Positions 45,196 through 53,332 of a DNA stretch of 64,000 nucleotides are shown here, in pieces (position 1 is the stretch's first letter; every line of letters starts with the position of its first letter). The notes under the pieces were generated by a model that made no database searches, was not told where the DNA came from, and saw nothing but the letters and a program-made list of their open reading frames with translations. This DNA comes from Astrobacterium formosum (GTDB lineage Bacteria; Pseudomonadota; Alphaproteobacteria; Rhizobiales; Xanthobacteraceae), in contig JAVDCA010000001.1 of NCBI GenBank assembly GCA_030848545.1, positions 248,001-312,000 of the forward strand, read 5' to 3'. A program made the position numbers and the translations under genes.

Positions 45196-47250
45196 ATGCG
45201 CGTTCCGCCGCTCCCGACCGGCTCGAGGCAGCCGCATCCAGGCATCTTCGCAGTCCTTCGGATGCTGCCGCTGGTAACCGTCGCCCTGGCGCTGGCCACC
45301 GCGCCGGCGACCGCGCAGGGCTTCGATCAACGTCGCGGAGGCTTTTCGCGGCCGGCGCCGCAGGACGCCGTCGTACAGCCTTCGCCCCGACGGGGTCCAG
45401 GTCGGCCCGCCGTCGGAATGCAGCCGCGGCACACGGCGCCGGTTGTTGGCATACCAAGAGGGCCGGGTGCGGCCGCGATGCGGCCACCCGTTGCCGGTGG
45501 TCGCCCATTCGTCAGGACGCCGCAAGCCCGCGGACTGCCGCACGTCCGCGGCCTGTCGCAACAGGATGCGTCGCGCGCCGCGCCCGGCGTCTCTGGCGGG
45601 CCGCGCAGCCCGTCTCGCCCGGGCTTCGCCAATCGCGGCCTTGGCCGTTCCGGATTGGCCAGGCCGGCTTCGAACCTGCGTGCGGGACCGTCACGCCCCG
45701 GATTTGCCGGACGCGGACTGACCCGGTCGGGATGGATGCGCCCGGGCTTCGGCCGGTCTGCCTTCGCGGCCCTGCCGCGGCCGACCGGCCGCTTCGGGGC
45801 GAGCCCGGCCTGGGTGGCCATGCGCCAGCGTTTCTTCGTGCCGCCGCCGCCGAGCCTCGGGCCGCCGCCCGGGCGCGGCATCGGCCGCTCCCGCCACGAG
45901 ATGGAATACAGCGGCGTGCCGCCCGCCGGCGAACGCCGCTTCATCACCGATGAAGTCGTGGTGCAGATCGAACGCCAGGTGACGCGCGCCGAGGTCGAGA
46001 GACTGGCGCGCGAGCTCGGCGTCACCGTCGTCGCCCGCCACGATTTCGACGCTGCCGGCCGTACTCTCTACCGGTTCCGCTCGGCCGGCGGCCGCGACGT
46101 CGCCGATGTGGTGCGCCGGCTCGAGCAGAACAACGTGGTGGCGGCGGCGCAGCCCAACTACGTCTACACCCTCGACCAGGCGGCGCCTGCGGCCGCAACC
46201 GCGGCGCCGCGAGTCCCGAAGGCGACGTTGCCGGCGCCGTCGACTTCGCGACGGCCGACATCGCCGCCGCTCGCCGGCCTGCCGCCACGAGCATTGCCGA
46301 CCGGCGATCCGAAGCAGTACGCCATCGCCAAGCTCCACCTCGGTGACGTGCATCACCTCGCGCGTGGCCGCAACGTGCGCATCGCCATCGTGGATTCCGC
46401 CGTCGACGCCAACCATCCCGATCTCGCCGGCGCCATTTTCGCGAATATCGATCCCGGCGGCCAGGGGCTGCGCCCCCACGCCCACGGCACCGGCATGGCC
46501 GGAGCCATCGCGGCCCATTCCCGCCTGCTCGGTGTCGCCCCGGAGGCGTCCGTGGTCGCCATCAAGGTGTTCGACGAGCGCGCGACCAGCGCCGAAGCGA
46601 CCAGCTTCCAGATTCTCAAGGGCCTCGACGAGGCCATGCGGCGCGGCGTCAAGATCATCAATATGAGCTTTGCGGGTCCCTACGACGTCATGCTGGAACG
46701 CAAGCTGCGCGAGGCCTACCGAAAGGGCATCGTGCTCGTCGCCGCCGCCGGCAATGCCGGCCCCGATTCACCCCCGCTCTATCCCGCTGCCGATCCCACC
46801 GTCATCGCGGTTACGGCGACAGACGCCGCCGACAAGCCGTTCGCCATGGCGGTGCGCGGCGCCCATGTGGCGCTGGCGGCGCCCGGCGTCGATGTCCTGG
46901 TGCCGGCACCGGGTGGGGCCTATCAGCTCACCACCGGTACGTCGGTCGCCGCCGCCCATGTCAGCGGCGCGATCGCCCTGATGCTGGAAAAGCGGCCGGA
47001 CCTCACCCCAGAGGATGTGCGTGCCATCCTGGTCGGCAGCGCGACGTCCGTGGCTGGCCTCAAGGCCGGGGACAAGGTCGGGCTGGTCGATCCCCTCAAG
47101 GCGCTGACCTACGAACCGCCCGAGACCAGCGTCCCGGTGGCGGCCAACGCCCCGAACCGCGCCCCGCGGCCGGCGCCGACTGCGACCAAGGGCGCGCCGC
47201 CGACCGCCCCGGCGGCACGCTCCACCGTCGACGAGCGTTGGCCGCGATAG
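45196..47250 (+). CDS. Secreted subtilisin-like serine protease (S8) with Arg/Pro/Gly-rich prodomain
   Basis: A 684-residue subtilase. A signal-like segment (MLPLVTVALALATAPATA) is followed by about 200 residues rich in R, P and G. An inhibitor-like propeptide follows (FITDEVVVQIERQVTRAEVE), then a proline-rich linker and the catalytic domain. The triad is Asp about 400 (IVDSAVDANHPDL), His about 430 (HAHGTGMAG), Ser about 583 (TGTSVAAAHVSG), with the oxyanion asparagine in AAAGNAGPDS. The tail is Pro/Ala-rich. The start may be TTG 45187 (GGGCGGG spacing) or ATG 45196. Because the basic region lies before the catalytic domain, it may tether or mask the protease. Confidence 0.85.
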   Translation: MRVPPLPTGSRQPHPGIFAVLRMLPLVTVALALATAPATAQGFDQRRGGFSRPAPQDAVVQPSPRRGPGRPAVGMQPRHTAPVVGIPRGPGAAAMRPPVAGGRPFVRTPQARGLPHVRGLSQQDASRAAPGVSGGPRSPSRPGFANRGLGRSGLARPASNLRAGPSRPGFAGRGLTRSGWMRPGFGRSAFAALPRPTGRFGASPAWVAMRQRFFVPPPPSLGPPPGRGIGRSRHEMEYSGVPPAGERRFITDEVVVQIERQVTRAEVERLARELGVTVVARHDFDAAGRTLYRFRSAGGRDVADVVRRLEQNNVVAAAQPNYVYTLDQAAPAAATAAPRVPKATLPAPSTSRRPTSPPLAGLPPRALPTGDPKQYAIAKLHLGDVHHLARGRNVRIAIVDSAVDANHPDLAGAIFANIDPGGQGLRPHAHGTGMAGAIAAHSRLLGVAPEASVVAIKVFDERATSAEATSFQILKGLDEAMRRGVKIINMSFAGPYDVMLERKLREAYRKGIVLVAAAGNAGPDSPPLYPAADPTVIAVTATDAADKPFAMAVRGAHVALAAPGVDVLVPAPGGAYQLTTGTSVAAAHVSGAIALMLEKRPDLTPEDVRAILVGSATSVAGLKAGDKVGLVDPLKALTYEPPETSVPVAANAPNRAPRPAPTATKGAPPTAPAARSTVDERWPR

Positions 47251-47399
47251 GAGGGCGCTTTCGCCGCATATGGCGGCGCCACCCTTTTCAAGACCACCAT
47301 CCGCAATCTACGTATGCAGGGGGGGCTGTTGGCGCTCCGCCCGCCAATCCCCATGTGAGCGCCGCCTGATCCGCCAGGCTCAACCCCCGGAGCCCCCCA

Positions 47400-48329
47400 A
47401 TGACCAGCGCCTTGCACCATGTCACGGCCATCGCCGGACCCGCCCGCCGCAATCTTGACTTCTACACCGGCACTCTCGGCCTGCGGCTGGTCAAGAAGAC
47501 CGTCAATTTCGACGATCCCGGCACCTACCACTTCTATTTCGGCAACCAGGCCGGGGCGCCCGGCACCATCCTGACCTTCTTTCCCTGGGAGCACGCCGCA
47601 CCCGGCCGTCCCGGCCCCGGCGAGACCTTCGAGACCGCCTTCCGTGTCCCCGAAGGTGCGCTTGGATTCTGGATGCAGCGCTTCATCGAGAAGGGCGTGC
47701 GCCACGAGACGCCGGTCACGCGTTTTGGCGACAAGGTGCTGGCGTTCCAGGATCCGGACGGCACGCGGCTCGCCTTGACGGCGGTCGCCGGTATCGACGG
47801 TGAGCCGGCGTGGAGCGACGGTGGTGTGCCCGAGGAACATGCCATCCGCGGCTTCTCCGGCGTCACGCTGCTCCTTAGCGATGCGGCGCCGACGGCGGCG
47901 ATCCTGACCGACGTGTTCGGCTTCACCTCCGTCGGCCGGGAAGGCACGCTTGAGCGCTATCGTGCCGACGGCGCCGCCATGGGCGGTGTCGTCGACCTGC
48001 GTGCCTCCGGCGATTTTCCGCGCGGCCGTCCCGGCGCCGGTTCCGTGCACCACATCGCCTTCCGGGCCGCGGGTGACGCCGAGCAGGAGAGAATGGTGCG
48101 GCGGCTCGCCGAGCATCACGGCATCCACACCACCGAGCAGAAGGACCGCAACTATTTCCGTTCGGTCTATTTCCGCGAGCCCGGCGGCGTCCTGTTCGAG
48201 ATCGCCACCGACGATCCCGGCTTCGCGGTCGACGAGCCCGCCGAGACGCTCGGCCAGTCCCTCAAGCTGCCGCGTTTCCTGGAGGCGCAGCGGCCGCATA
48301 TCGAGGCCGTACTGCCGGCGGTGGCGTAG
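47400..48329 (+). CDS. Ring-cleaving dioxygenase of the glyoxalase fold (MhqO-like)
   Basis: A 309-residue vicinal-oxygen-chelate enzyme with two glyoxalase modules. ALHHVTAIAGPARRNLDFY provides the first metal histidine, LGLRLVKKTVNFDDPGTYHF follows, then GSVHHIAFRA with a second histidine and FREPGGVLFEIATDDPGF with the metal glutamate. It matches the MhqO/MhqA group that opens hydroquinone rings. The hydrolase gene after a palindromic repeat matches MhqD. GGAG precedes ATG 47400. The physiological quinone is unknown. Confidence 0.85.
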   Translation: MTSALHHVTAIAGPARRNLDFYTGTLGLRLVKKTVNFDDPGTYHFYFGNQAGAPGTILTFFPWEHAAPGRPGPGETFETAFRVPEGALGFWMQRFIEKGVRHETPVTRFGDKVLAFQDPDGTRLALTAVAGIDGEPAWSDGGVPEEHAIRGFSGVTLLLSDAAPTAAILTDVFGFTSVGREGTLERYRADGAAMGGVVDLRASGDFPRGRPGAGSVHHIAFRAAGDAEQERMVRRLAEHHGIHTTEQKDRNYFRSVYFREPGGVLFEIATDDPGFAVDEPAETLGQSLKLPRFLEAQRPHIEAVLPAVA

Positions 48330-48336
48330 CCACGAC

Positions 48337-48415
48337 CGTCATTGCGAGCGAAGCGAAGCCATCCAGGCTTTTACCGGCTCTGGATTGCTTCGTCGCTTCG
48401 CTCCTCGCAATGACG
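48337..48415. repeat. Intergenic inverted repeat (CGTCATTGCGAGCGAAGCG type)
   Basis: The arms CGTCATTGCGAG and CTCGCAATGACG flank GCGAAGCG-rich inner sequence and a central CCAGGCTTTTACCGGCTCTGG hairpin, 79 bp overall. This is recognisably the kind of palindrome repeated hundreds of times in Bradyrhizobium and Rhodopseudomonas relatives. It lies between the dioxygenase and hydrolase genes. Confidence 0.8.
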
Positions 48416-48434
48416 ATGTTGGGGAGGAGCTTTC

Positions 48435-49064
48435 ATGTCCGAGACGACCGAACTCGCCTACATCCACCGTTTCGTGCCGGCGACCGATGCCGATCGGCTG
48501 CCGGTGCTACTCCTGCACGGCACCGGTGGCGACGAACACGATCTCATCGATTTCGGCCATGCGGTCGCGCCCGGTGCGGCCCTGCTGTCGCCGCGCGGAA
48601 ACGTGCTGGAAAACGGCATGCCGCGCTTCTTCCGCCGTCTGCGTGAAGGCGTGTTCGACGAGCAGGACGTGATCCGCCGCGCCCACGAACTTGCCGACTT
48701 CGTCGCGGCGGCACAGTTGCGCTATGGCATCGCTGCCCCGGTGGCGCTCGGCTTCTCGAACGGTGCCAACATCGCTGCCGCGCTGCTGCAGTTGCGTCCC
48801 GAGGCGCTCGCCGGCGCCGCCCTTTTGCGTGCCATGGTGCCGCTGAAGGAGGCGCCCACCGCCAGTCTCGCCGGAAAGCCGGTGCTACTGTTGTCGGGTG
48901 CGTCCGACCCCATCGTACCCGCCGCCGAGGCGGCTTTGCTGGCCGAGCGCTTCGCTGCCGTCGGGGCTCGGGTGAGTGCCCATACGCTGCCGGCGGGGCA
49001 TGGACTGACGCAGCCCGACCTCAACCTGACCCGCTCCTGGTTCGACACTGCTACGCGTTCATGA
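48435..49064 (+). CDS. Alpha/beta hydrolase (MhqD/phospholipase-carboxylesterase-like)
   Basis: A 209-residue cytoplasmic esterase. LLHGTGGDEHDL is the oxyanion region, LGFSNGANIAAALL the nucleophile elbow (Ser in G-F-S-N-G), SGASDPIVPAAE the aspartate segment and PAGHGLTQPDL the histidine. Its partnership with a ring-cleaving dioxygenase is like B. subtilis mhqO and mhqD, where the hydrolase acts on the opened product. AGGAG is present before ATG 48435. A palindromic repeat separates the two genes, so they may share a message with a stabilising hairpin. Confidence 0.87.
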   Translation: MSETTELAYIHRFVPATDADRLPVLLLHGTGGDEHDLIDFGHAVAPGAALLSPRGNVLENGMPRFFRRLREGVFDEQDVIRRAHELADFVAAAQLRYGIAAPVALGFSNGANIAAALLQLRPEALAGAALLRAMVPLKEAPTASLAGKPVLLLSGASDPIVPAAEAALLAERFAAVGARVSAHTLPAGHGLTQPDLNLTRSWFDTATRS

Positions 49065-49137
49065 CGCTCCAGGCCGCGGCCGGCACCGCGGGCTGCACGC
49101 CGATACTGTTCACTGTTTGACACGAGCCGCTTTGACT

Positions 49138-49174
49138 CCTTCACCTCTCCCCATTTTTCGGGGAGAGGTGAAGG
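49138..49174. terminator. Bidirectional hairpin between convergent genes
   Basis: A 15-bp perfect stem (CCTTCACCTCTCCCC / GGGGAGAGGTGAAGG) with loop ATTTTTC. It ends 74 bp after the hydrolase stop and 17 bp before the end of the leftward cytochrome gene. The loop's T-run and position fit a terminator for both. It also resembles a family of dispersed repeats. Confidence 0.65.
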
Positions 49175-49190
49175 GCAGGGCGCAAAGGAT

Positions 49191-50375
49191 CTACTTGGCG
49201 TAAAAGAACACCGGCGGCGGGAGCTTGTCAGCCGTCATCCCGCCGGGACGCGCCTGGTTGGGATTGAACGTGTGCGTGCGCACGAACAGCTGCTGCGCCG
49301 TCTGACCCGTTCCCGGCATCACCTTCTGCCAGTCGAACTGACTGCCGTGGCAGCCCGTACAGGTGGCGCTTGCCGCCACCGCCTGCTTGCCCGTGACCGC
49401 GTGCGGCGAGTGGCAGTCGATGCAGGAGGCGGCGTTGGACTTGGCGTGCTTGGACTGCAGCCATTCCTGATATTGCTGGTGGTGCTTTCTGGCGTCATAC
49501 AGGCCGCTCTTCCGACCCTGCTCGTCGGTCCAGAACGCATTGGCGAGGTCGGTGCCCTTGTTCTCGGCGGTCAGAGAATCCTCCGGATGCACGCCCGGGA
49601 TCAGAACCTTTTCCGGATACCATTTGGTCCAGTCGTCCTTGCCGGCCTTGTAGGTCTGGCCGATCTGCGGATGCGGGAGTTGTTCGGCGTGGTTGCCCTG
49701 CGCAGTCTTGAAGTTCTCGTTTTCGGCGCGGATGTGGCAGTAGCCGCAGACTTTGGAGCCCTCTGCCTTGGAGGTGGTTCCGGGATTGAAGATGTCCGCC
49801 TTGGCGGCGGTGGTCGCGTGCTTGGCGCCCGGACCATGGCAGGCCTCGCAGCCGATGTTGCGTTCCACCATGGCCACCTTCATGGTCTTTGTGTCGGCGG
49901 GGTCATAGGCGGTGATGCGATAACCTGTCGTGTGGCAGGTGGCGCACTGGGTGTCCCAGTCGTTCTTTTGGCCGTATCCCTCCCACTGTTTCGTGAACCG
50001 ATTCCACTGCTTGTCGAGGAACTGGTGATTGCCAGTGGCCGGGTTCTTGACCAGGTAGCGCTGCTTCCACTTGGTGCCGATGACGAAGATGACGTCCTCG
50101 AGCTTGTAGGCTTGTCCGTCGATATTGCCCTTGGCGGGGCCCGGATTCTTGCCGTCCGATGTCCAGTTGTCGCCGGCCTCCTTCAGCAATCCCTCCTGCC
50201 GGGTCAGCACCATCTTGGAATGGTAGGTCTGTTTCCAGGAGTCAAACGCGGCCTTGTGGCAGTTGGCGCATTTGTCGGAGCCTGCGAACTCAGGGTCCAC
50301 TCCCTGCGCCATGGATGGCAGCGTGAACGCAATCACGGCCCACGCGGCGATCAACGATATCGACGATCCCTTCAT
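49191..50375 (-). CDS. Six-heme c-type cytochrome
   Basis: A 394-residue exported multiheme cytochrome. The signal peptide (ISLIAAWAVIAFTLPSMAQ) is followed by CxxCH motifs CANCH (residues 36-40), CATCH, CEACH, CGYCH, CIDCH and CTGCH. That makes six hemes; extra histidines (about 20) can supply distal ligands. ATG 50375 with AGGGAGAG upstream is preferred to the frame extension. The arrangement, with single motifs then paired sites and a large hydrophilic insert, resembles cytochrome c554/NrfB-like electron carriers. No partner oxidoreductase is nearby, so its role is uncertain. Possible jobs are nitrogen, sulfur or extracellular electron transfer. Confidence 0.88.
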   Translation of the reverse strand: MKGSSISLIAAWAVIAFTLPSMAQGVDPEFAGSDKCANCHKAAFDSWKQTYHSKMVLTRQEGLLKEAGDNWTSDGKNPGPAKGNIDGQAYKLEDVIFVIGTKWKQRYLVKNPATGNHQFLDKQWNRFTKQWEGYGQKNDWDTQCATCHTTGYRITAYDPADTKTMKVAMVERNIGCEACHGPGAKHATTAAKADIFNPGTTSKAEGSKVCGYCHIRAENENFKTAQGNHAEQLPHPQIGQTYKAGKDDWTKWYPEKVLIPGVHPEDSLTAENKGTDLANAFWTDEQGRKSGLYDARKHHQQYQEWLQSKHAKSNAASCIDCHSPHAVTGKQAVAASATCTGCHGSQFDWQKVMPGTGQTAQQLFVRTHTFNPNQARPGGMTADKLPPPVFFYAK

Positions 50376-51044
50376 GTCGCTCTCCCTGGCGGAAATTATC
50401 GTTGTGATCCTCGGGCGGACGGCCCGGCGGGTGGTTGGCATCGGGGGTCAATACTGTCGCCGGATGGCAAGCTGGCTGTTACCCTCCCGTCGCTGTCGGT
50501 GTGGGGGTATGCCCCTTGATCGATCATTCTTGCCGCGAGCGCCGAATGAAGACGCATGCGGAATATGAATTAGAATAAGTCGTATTCGCGAAAACCGTCA
50601 ATGCATGCCGCGGGGCGAGCGACGTTACTCATCGTCATGCAATCCGCGATTCGGAGCGCCGTCATCATGATGCCGCACAAGTGCCGGCAACTTTTGAGGG
50701 CGCCGCACAGCGGCACCACCACGGGTGTGCGACGGTTACGTGCTTTCCCACCAATGCCGCCGCGTAAAGGAAATGGTTACCAAGCTTGGGCAGGCTGATG
50801 GTCGGCGGCGGCCGGATGCCTTGACGTCTTGTGATGTCGATGGACGTTCCGGCGTCCCGTGGATCGTGGGGTCGGCGAACACGGGCGAAAACGGCGCCGC
50901 GAGAACCTTGAATGACTTGAGACCCTCCCCGGACGGCTCGATCCGAGTCGTGCGACCGGCGCATGCGTCCCGGCGCCGAGAGCAGTCACAGGGGTGGGAG
51001 ATTGCCTGCCGGTCGGTGGGCCACGGACCGAGTGTAAGAGTACC
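50376..51044. other. Intergenic region between the cytochrome and DUF2778 genes
   Basis: No supported gene in about 670 bp. Around 50555-50590 is an AT-rich patch (GAATATGAATTAGAATAAG then TCGTATTC) with GAATA/TATTC inverted ends. It is a plausible promoter or regulator site for the divergent cytochrome gene. The rest is GC-rich and featureless. Confidence 0.4.
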
Positions 51045-52196
51045 ATGGCGGGCCACCCCGGACGTTCACGTCATATCGCTGCCCGGCGGAGCGCGGCCTC
51101 GTCGCCGCGGCGAGGCCTTTTGGCCCGGCTGTTCGCCGGCACGCTGTTCGCCTCGGCGGTGGTTGCGGTGACGCTGCTGATCGTCGCGGCGCCGCTGGTC
51201 GCCGCCTGGCGGCTGGTCGGCACGCTCGGTTCCACGGCCATGATCGGCGGCGAAGACCGCGTCGCCCGCAGCGTCCATCTCGGTCCGGTCCAATACGAGA
51301 CGGCCGGCTTTGCCACCCCGAACCTGAAGGATCCGGAGCGACTTGCCAGCCTGCCGGACGAGTCGCCGCCCGCCGTCGAGGCGCCGCAAACCGTCGCGAC
51401 TGCGGAAATCGTGCCGTCTCCGTCCGCGCTTCCGTCCGCGTCCGTGCACGCGCCCAAACCGGTCGCGTCCCATCCGGCCACGTCCAGTCCTGGCGCGTCC
51501 AGTCCTGGCGCGTCCAAGTCGGTCGCGTCCAAGTCGGTCGCGACCGTCAAGGTCGTGCGGCCACGGCTCGCCGCGCAATCGGTGCCCGCGCCGGCTCCTG
51601 CAGCCGCAGCGCGCGATACCTGGTCGGTGGCCAGTCTGTTCGATTCCGTCCTTCGCCCACGGACGGACACGCCCGACCGCGATGAGACGGTCGGCAGCAT
51701 CTCGGCCTATGCGCCGACGAGCCTGCCGCGCGAAGACGATCACAAGACCGCCATCTACGACATCACCGGCCACACCGTTTACATGCCCAACGGCGAACGC
51801 CTCGAAGCGCATTCGGGACTGGGCGAGCACAAGGACAATCCGACCTCGTACAAGCTGCGCATGCGCGGCCCGACGCCGCCCAATGTCTACCGCCTGACCA
51901 TGCGCGAGCGCCTGTTCCACGGCGTCGCCGCCATCCGCCTCAATCCCATCGACTACGGCGCCATGAACGGCCGCGACGGCATGCTCGCCCACACCTACAT
52001 GCTCGGCCCGCGGGGGGATTCGAACGGCTGCGTGTCGTTCCGGGACTATTCGAAATTCCTCGCCGCCTTCCGGCGCGGTGAGGTCAACCGCATGATCGTC
52101 GTCTCGCGCATGACCGGATCGCCGGCGAGCGTCATCGCCGCCCATCGCGGCTTCGGTGGCAAATTCGCAGCTGGGCGTGGCAACGACCAACGCTGA
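51045..52196 (+). CDS. DUF2778/Tlde1-like membrane-anchored protein
   Basis: A 383-residue protein with an N-terminal membrane helix (LFAGTLFASAVVAVTLLIVA) and a low-complexity linker built from tandem units (SSPGASSPGASKSVASKSVA, about residues 145-165). The C-terminal domain ends HTYMLGPRGDSNGCVSF and carries an S-N-G-C motif resembling the L,D-transpeptidase-like catalytic cysteine; a histidine (HTYM) is nearby. The domain corresponds to the DUF2778 family that includes the Salmonella peptidoglycan-editing effector Tlde1. Here there is no immunity gene or T6SS context, so a periplasmic cell-wall role is likelier. Ribosome site weak; ATG 51045 favoured by codon context. Confidence 0.75.
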   Translation: MAGHPGRSRHIAARRSAASSPRRGLLARLFAGTLFASAVVAVTLLIVAAPLVAAWRLVGTLGSTAMIGGEDRVARSVHLGPVQYETAGFATPNLKDPERLASLPDESPPAVEAPQTVATAEIVPSPSALPSASVHAPKPVASHPATSSPGASSPGASKSVASKSVATVKVVRPRLAAQSVPAPAPAAAARDTWSVASLFDSVLRPRTDTPDRDETVGSISAYAPTSLPREDDHKTAIYDITGHTVYMPNGERLEAHSGLGEHKDNPTSYKLRMRGPTPPNVYRLTMRERLFHGVAAIRLNPIDYGAMNGRDGMLAHTYMLGPRGDSNGCVSFRDYSKFLAAFRRGEVNRMIVVSRMTGSPASVIAAHRGFGGKFAAGRGNDQR

Positions 52197-52302
52197 TCAT
52201 GATCATCTGCCACGTTACCTATCAAGTCACCCGCCACTTGCCTTGACGGGCCGTCCTCATGGGCTAGGTTCGCGCTCTCACGCATCCTCGCTCCCCGGTG
52301 AC

Positions 52303-53013
52303 ATGACCGAACGGCTTTCCCCGCAGCGCGAATTCTGGTCGGCGGTGCGGGACATCCTGCCGCTGGCGGCAGGCGTGTCCGTCTACGGCCTGGCATTCGG
52401 ACTTCTTGCCGCCCAGGCGGGCCTGACGACGCTTCAAGTCGGCGTCATGGGGGGAATCGTATTTGCCGGCGGCTCGCAGATCGTCGCCGTCGAGCGCCTG
52501 GTCGCCGGCGCCGGCGCAACGGCGGCGCTCGTCGCCGGCATTGCCCTCAATCTCAGGCTCATCCTCGTCGCCGCCTCGATCCGCGACGTCTATGCGGGCC
52601 GGCCCATATGGCAACTCCTCCTCGGCGCCCACATGACCACCGACGAGAACTGGGCGCTGCTTCTTTCCGAACGCGCCAAGGGCCGTGATCTTGGCTACTG
52701 GTACCTGGTCGGCGGCGGCATGTGCCTCATCGTCGTGTGGGTCGCCGCCACCGTGACCGGCATATTGTTCGCGACCGCGATTCCAGAGCCCAAGGCGCTC
52801 GGCATGGACTTCGCCTTCACGGCGGCCTTCATCGCCATCGCGCGGTCCTTGTGGCGCGGCCGGCGCGACCTCGTGCCGTGGGTCGCGTCCGGGCTCGTGG
52901 TCATGGTCTCTCTCGCCTCGGGCAGGATCGATCCCTCCTGGGCGCTCGTCCTTGGCGGCGTCGCCGGCGCCGTCGTCGCCGGCGTGATGCGCGAGGGGCT
53001 GCCCGATGCCTGA
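52303..53013 (+). CDS. azlC: AzlC-type branched-chain amino-acid exporter subunit
   Basis: A 236-residue protein with about 6-8 membrane helices. ILPLAAGVSVYGLAFGLLAA, GGIVFAGGSQIVAVERLVAG and ALNLRLILVAASI match AzlC (LIV-E family), which with AzlD exports branched-chain amino acids or analogues. Its stop overlaps azlD by 8 bp. ATG 52303 follows CCCCGGTGAC with a weak ribosome site. The transported amino acid is not certain. Confidence 0.9.
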   Translation: MTERLSPQREFWSAVRDILPLAAGVSVYGLAFGLLAAQAGLTTLQVGVMGGIVFAGGSQIVAVERLVAGAGATAALVAGIALNLRLILVAASIRDVYAGRPIWQLLLGAHMTTDENWALLLSERAKGRDLGYWYLVGGGMCLIVVWVAATVTGILFATAIPEPKALGMDFAFTAAFIAIARSLWRGRRDLVPWVASGLVVMVSLASGRIDPSWALVLGGVAGAVVAGVMREGLPDA

Positions 53014-53299
53014 CTCCTGGCTCGTCATCATCGGCCTGACGGTCGCAACCTACGCGATCCGCCTGACGGGCGTCCTCATCGGCCAACGGGTGCCGAGCCA
53101 GGGGCCGTGGGCGCGCGCCTTGAACGCGCTGCCGGGTTGCCTGATCGTGTCGCTGGTCTCGCTCACCATCGTTTCCGGCGGCCCGCGCGAATGGGCGGCC
53201 GGCGCCGCCGCGCTCGCGACCGCCATCGTGACCAGGAGCCTGCCGCTCACCATGGCGGTTGGCATCGCCGCCATGTGGGGCCTGCGCCACTTCGCGTAG
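53006..53299 (+). CDS. azlD: AzlD-type exporter subunit
   Basis: A 97-residue three-helix membrane protein, overlapping azlC by 8 bp. WLVIIGLTVATYAIRLTGVL is characteristic of the AzlD family, and NALPGCLIVSLVSLTIVSGG follows. It is the small partner of AzlC. Confidence 0.88.
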   Translation: MPDSWLVIIGLTVATYAIRLTGVLIGQRVPSQGPWARALNALPGCLIVSLVSLTIVSGGPREWAAGAAALATAIVTRSLPLTMAVGIAAMWGLRHFA

Positions 53300-53332
53300 G
53301 TCGCGGACCAGTCCGGCAAACCGGAGAGCGCT

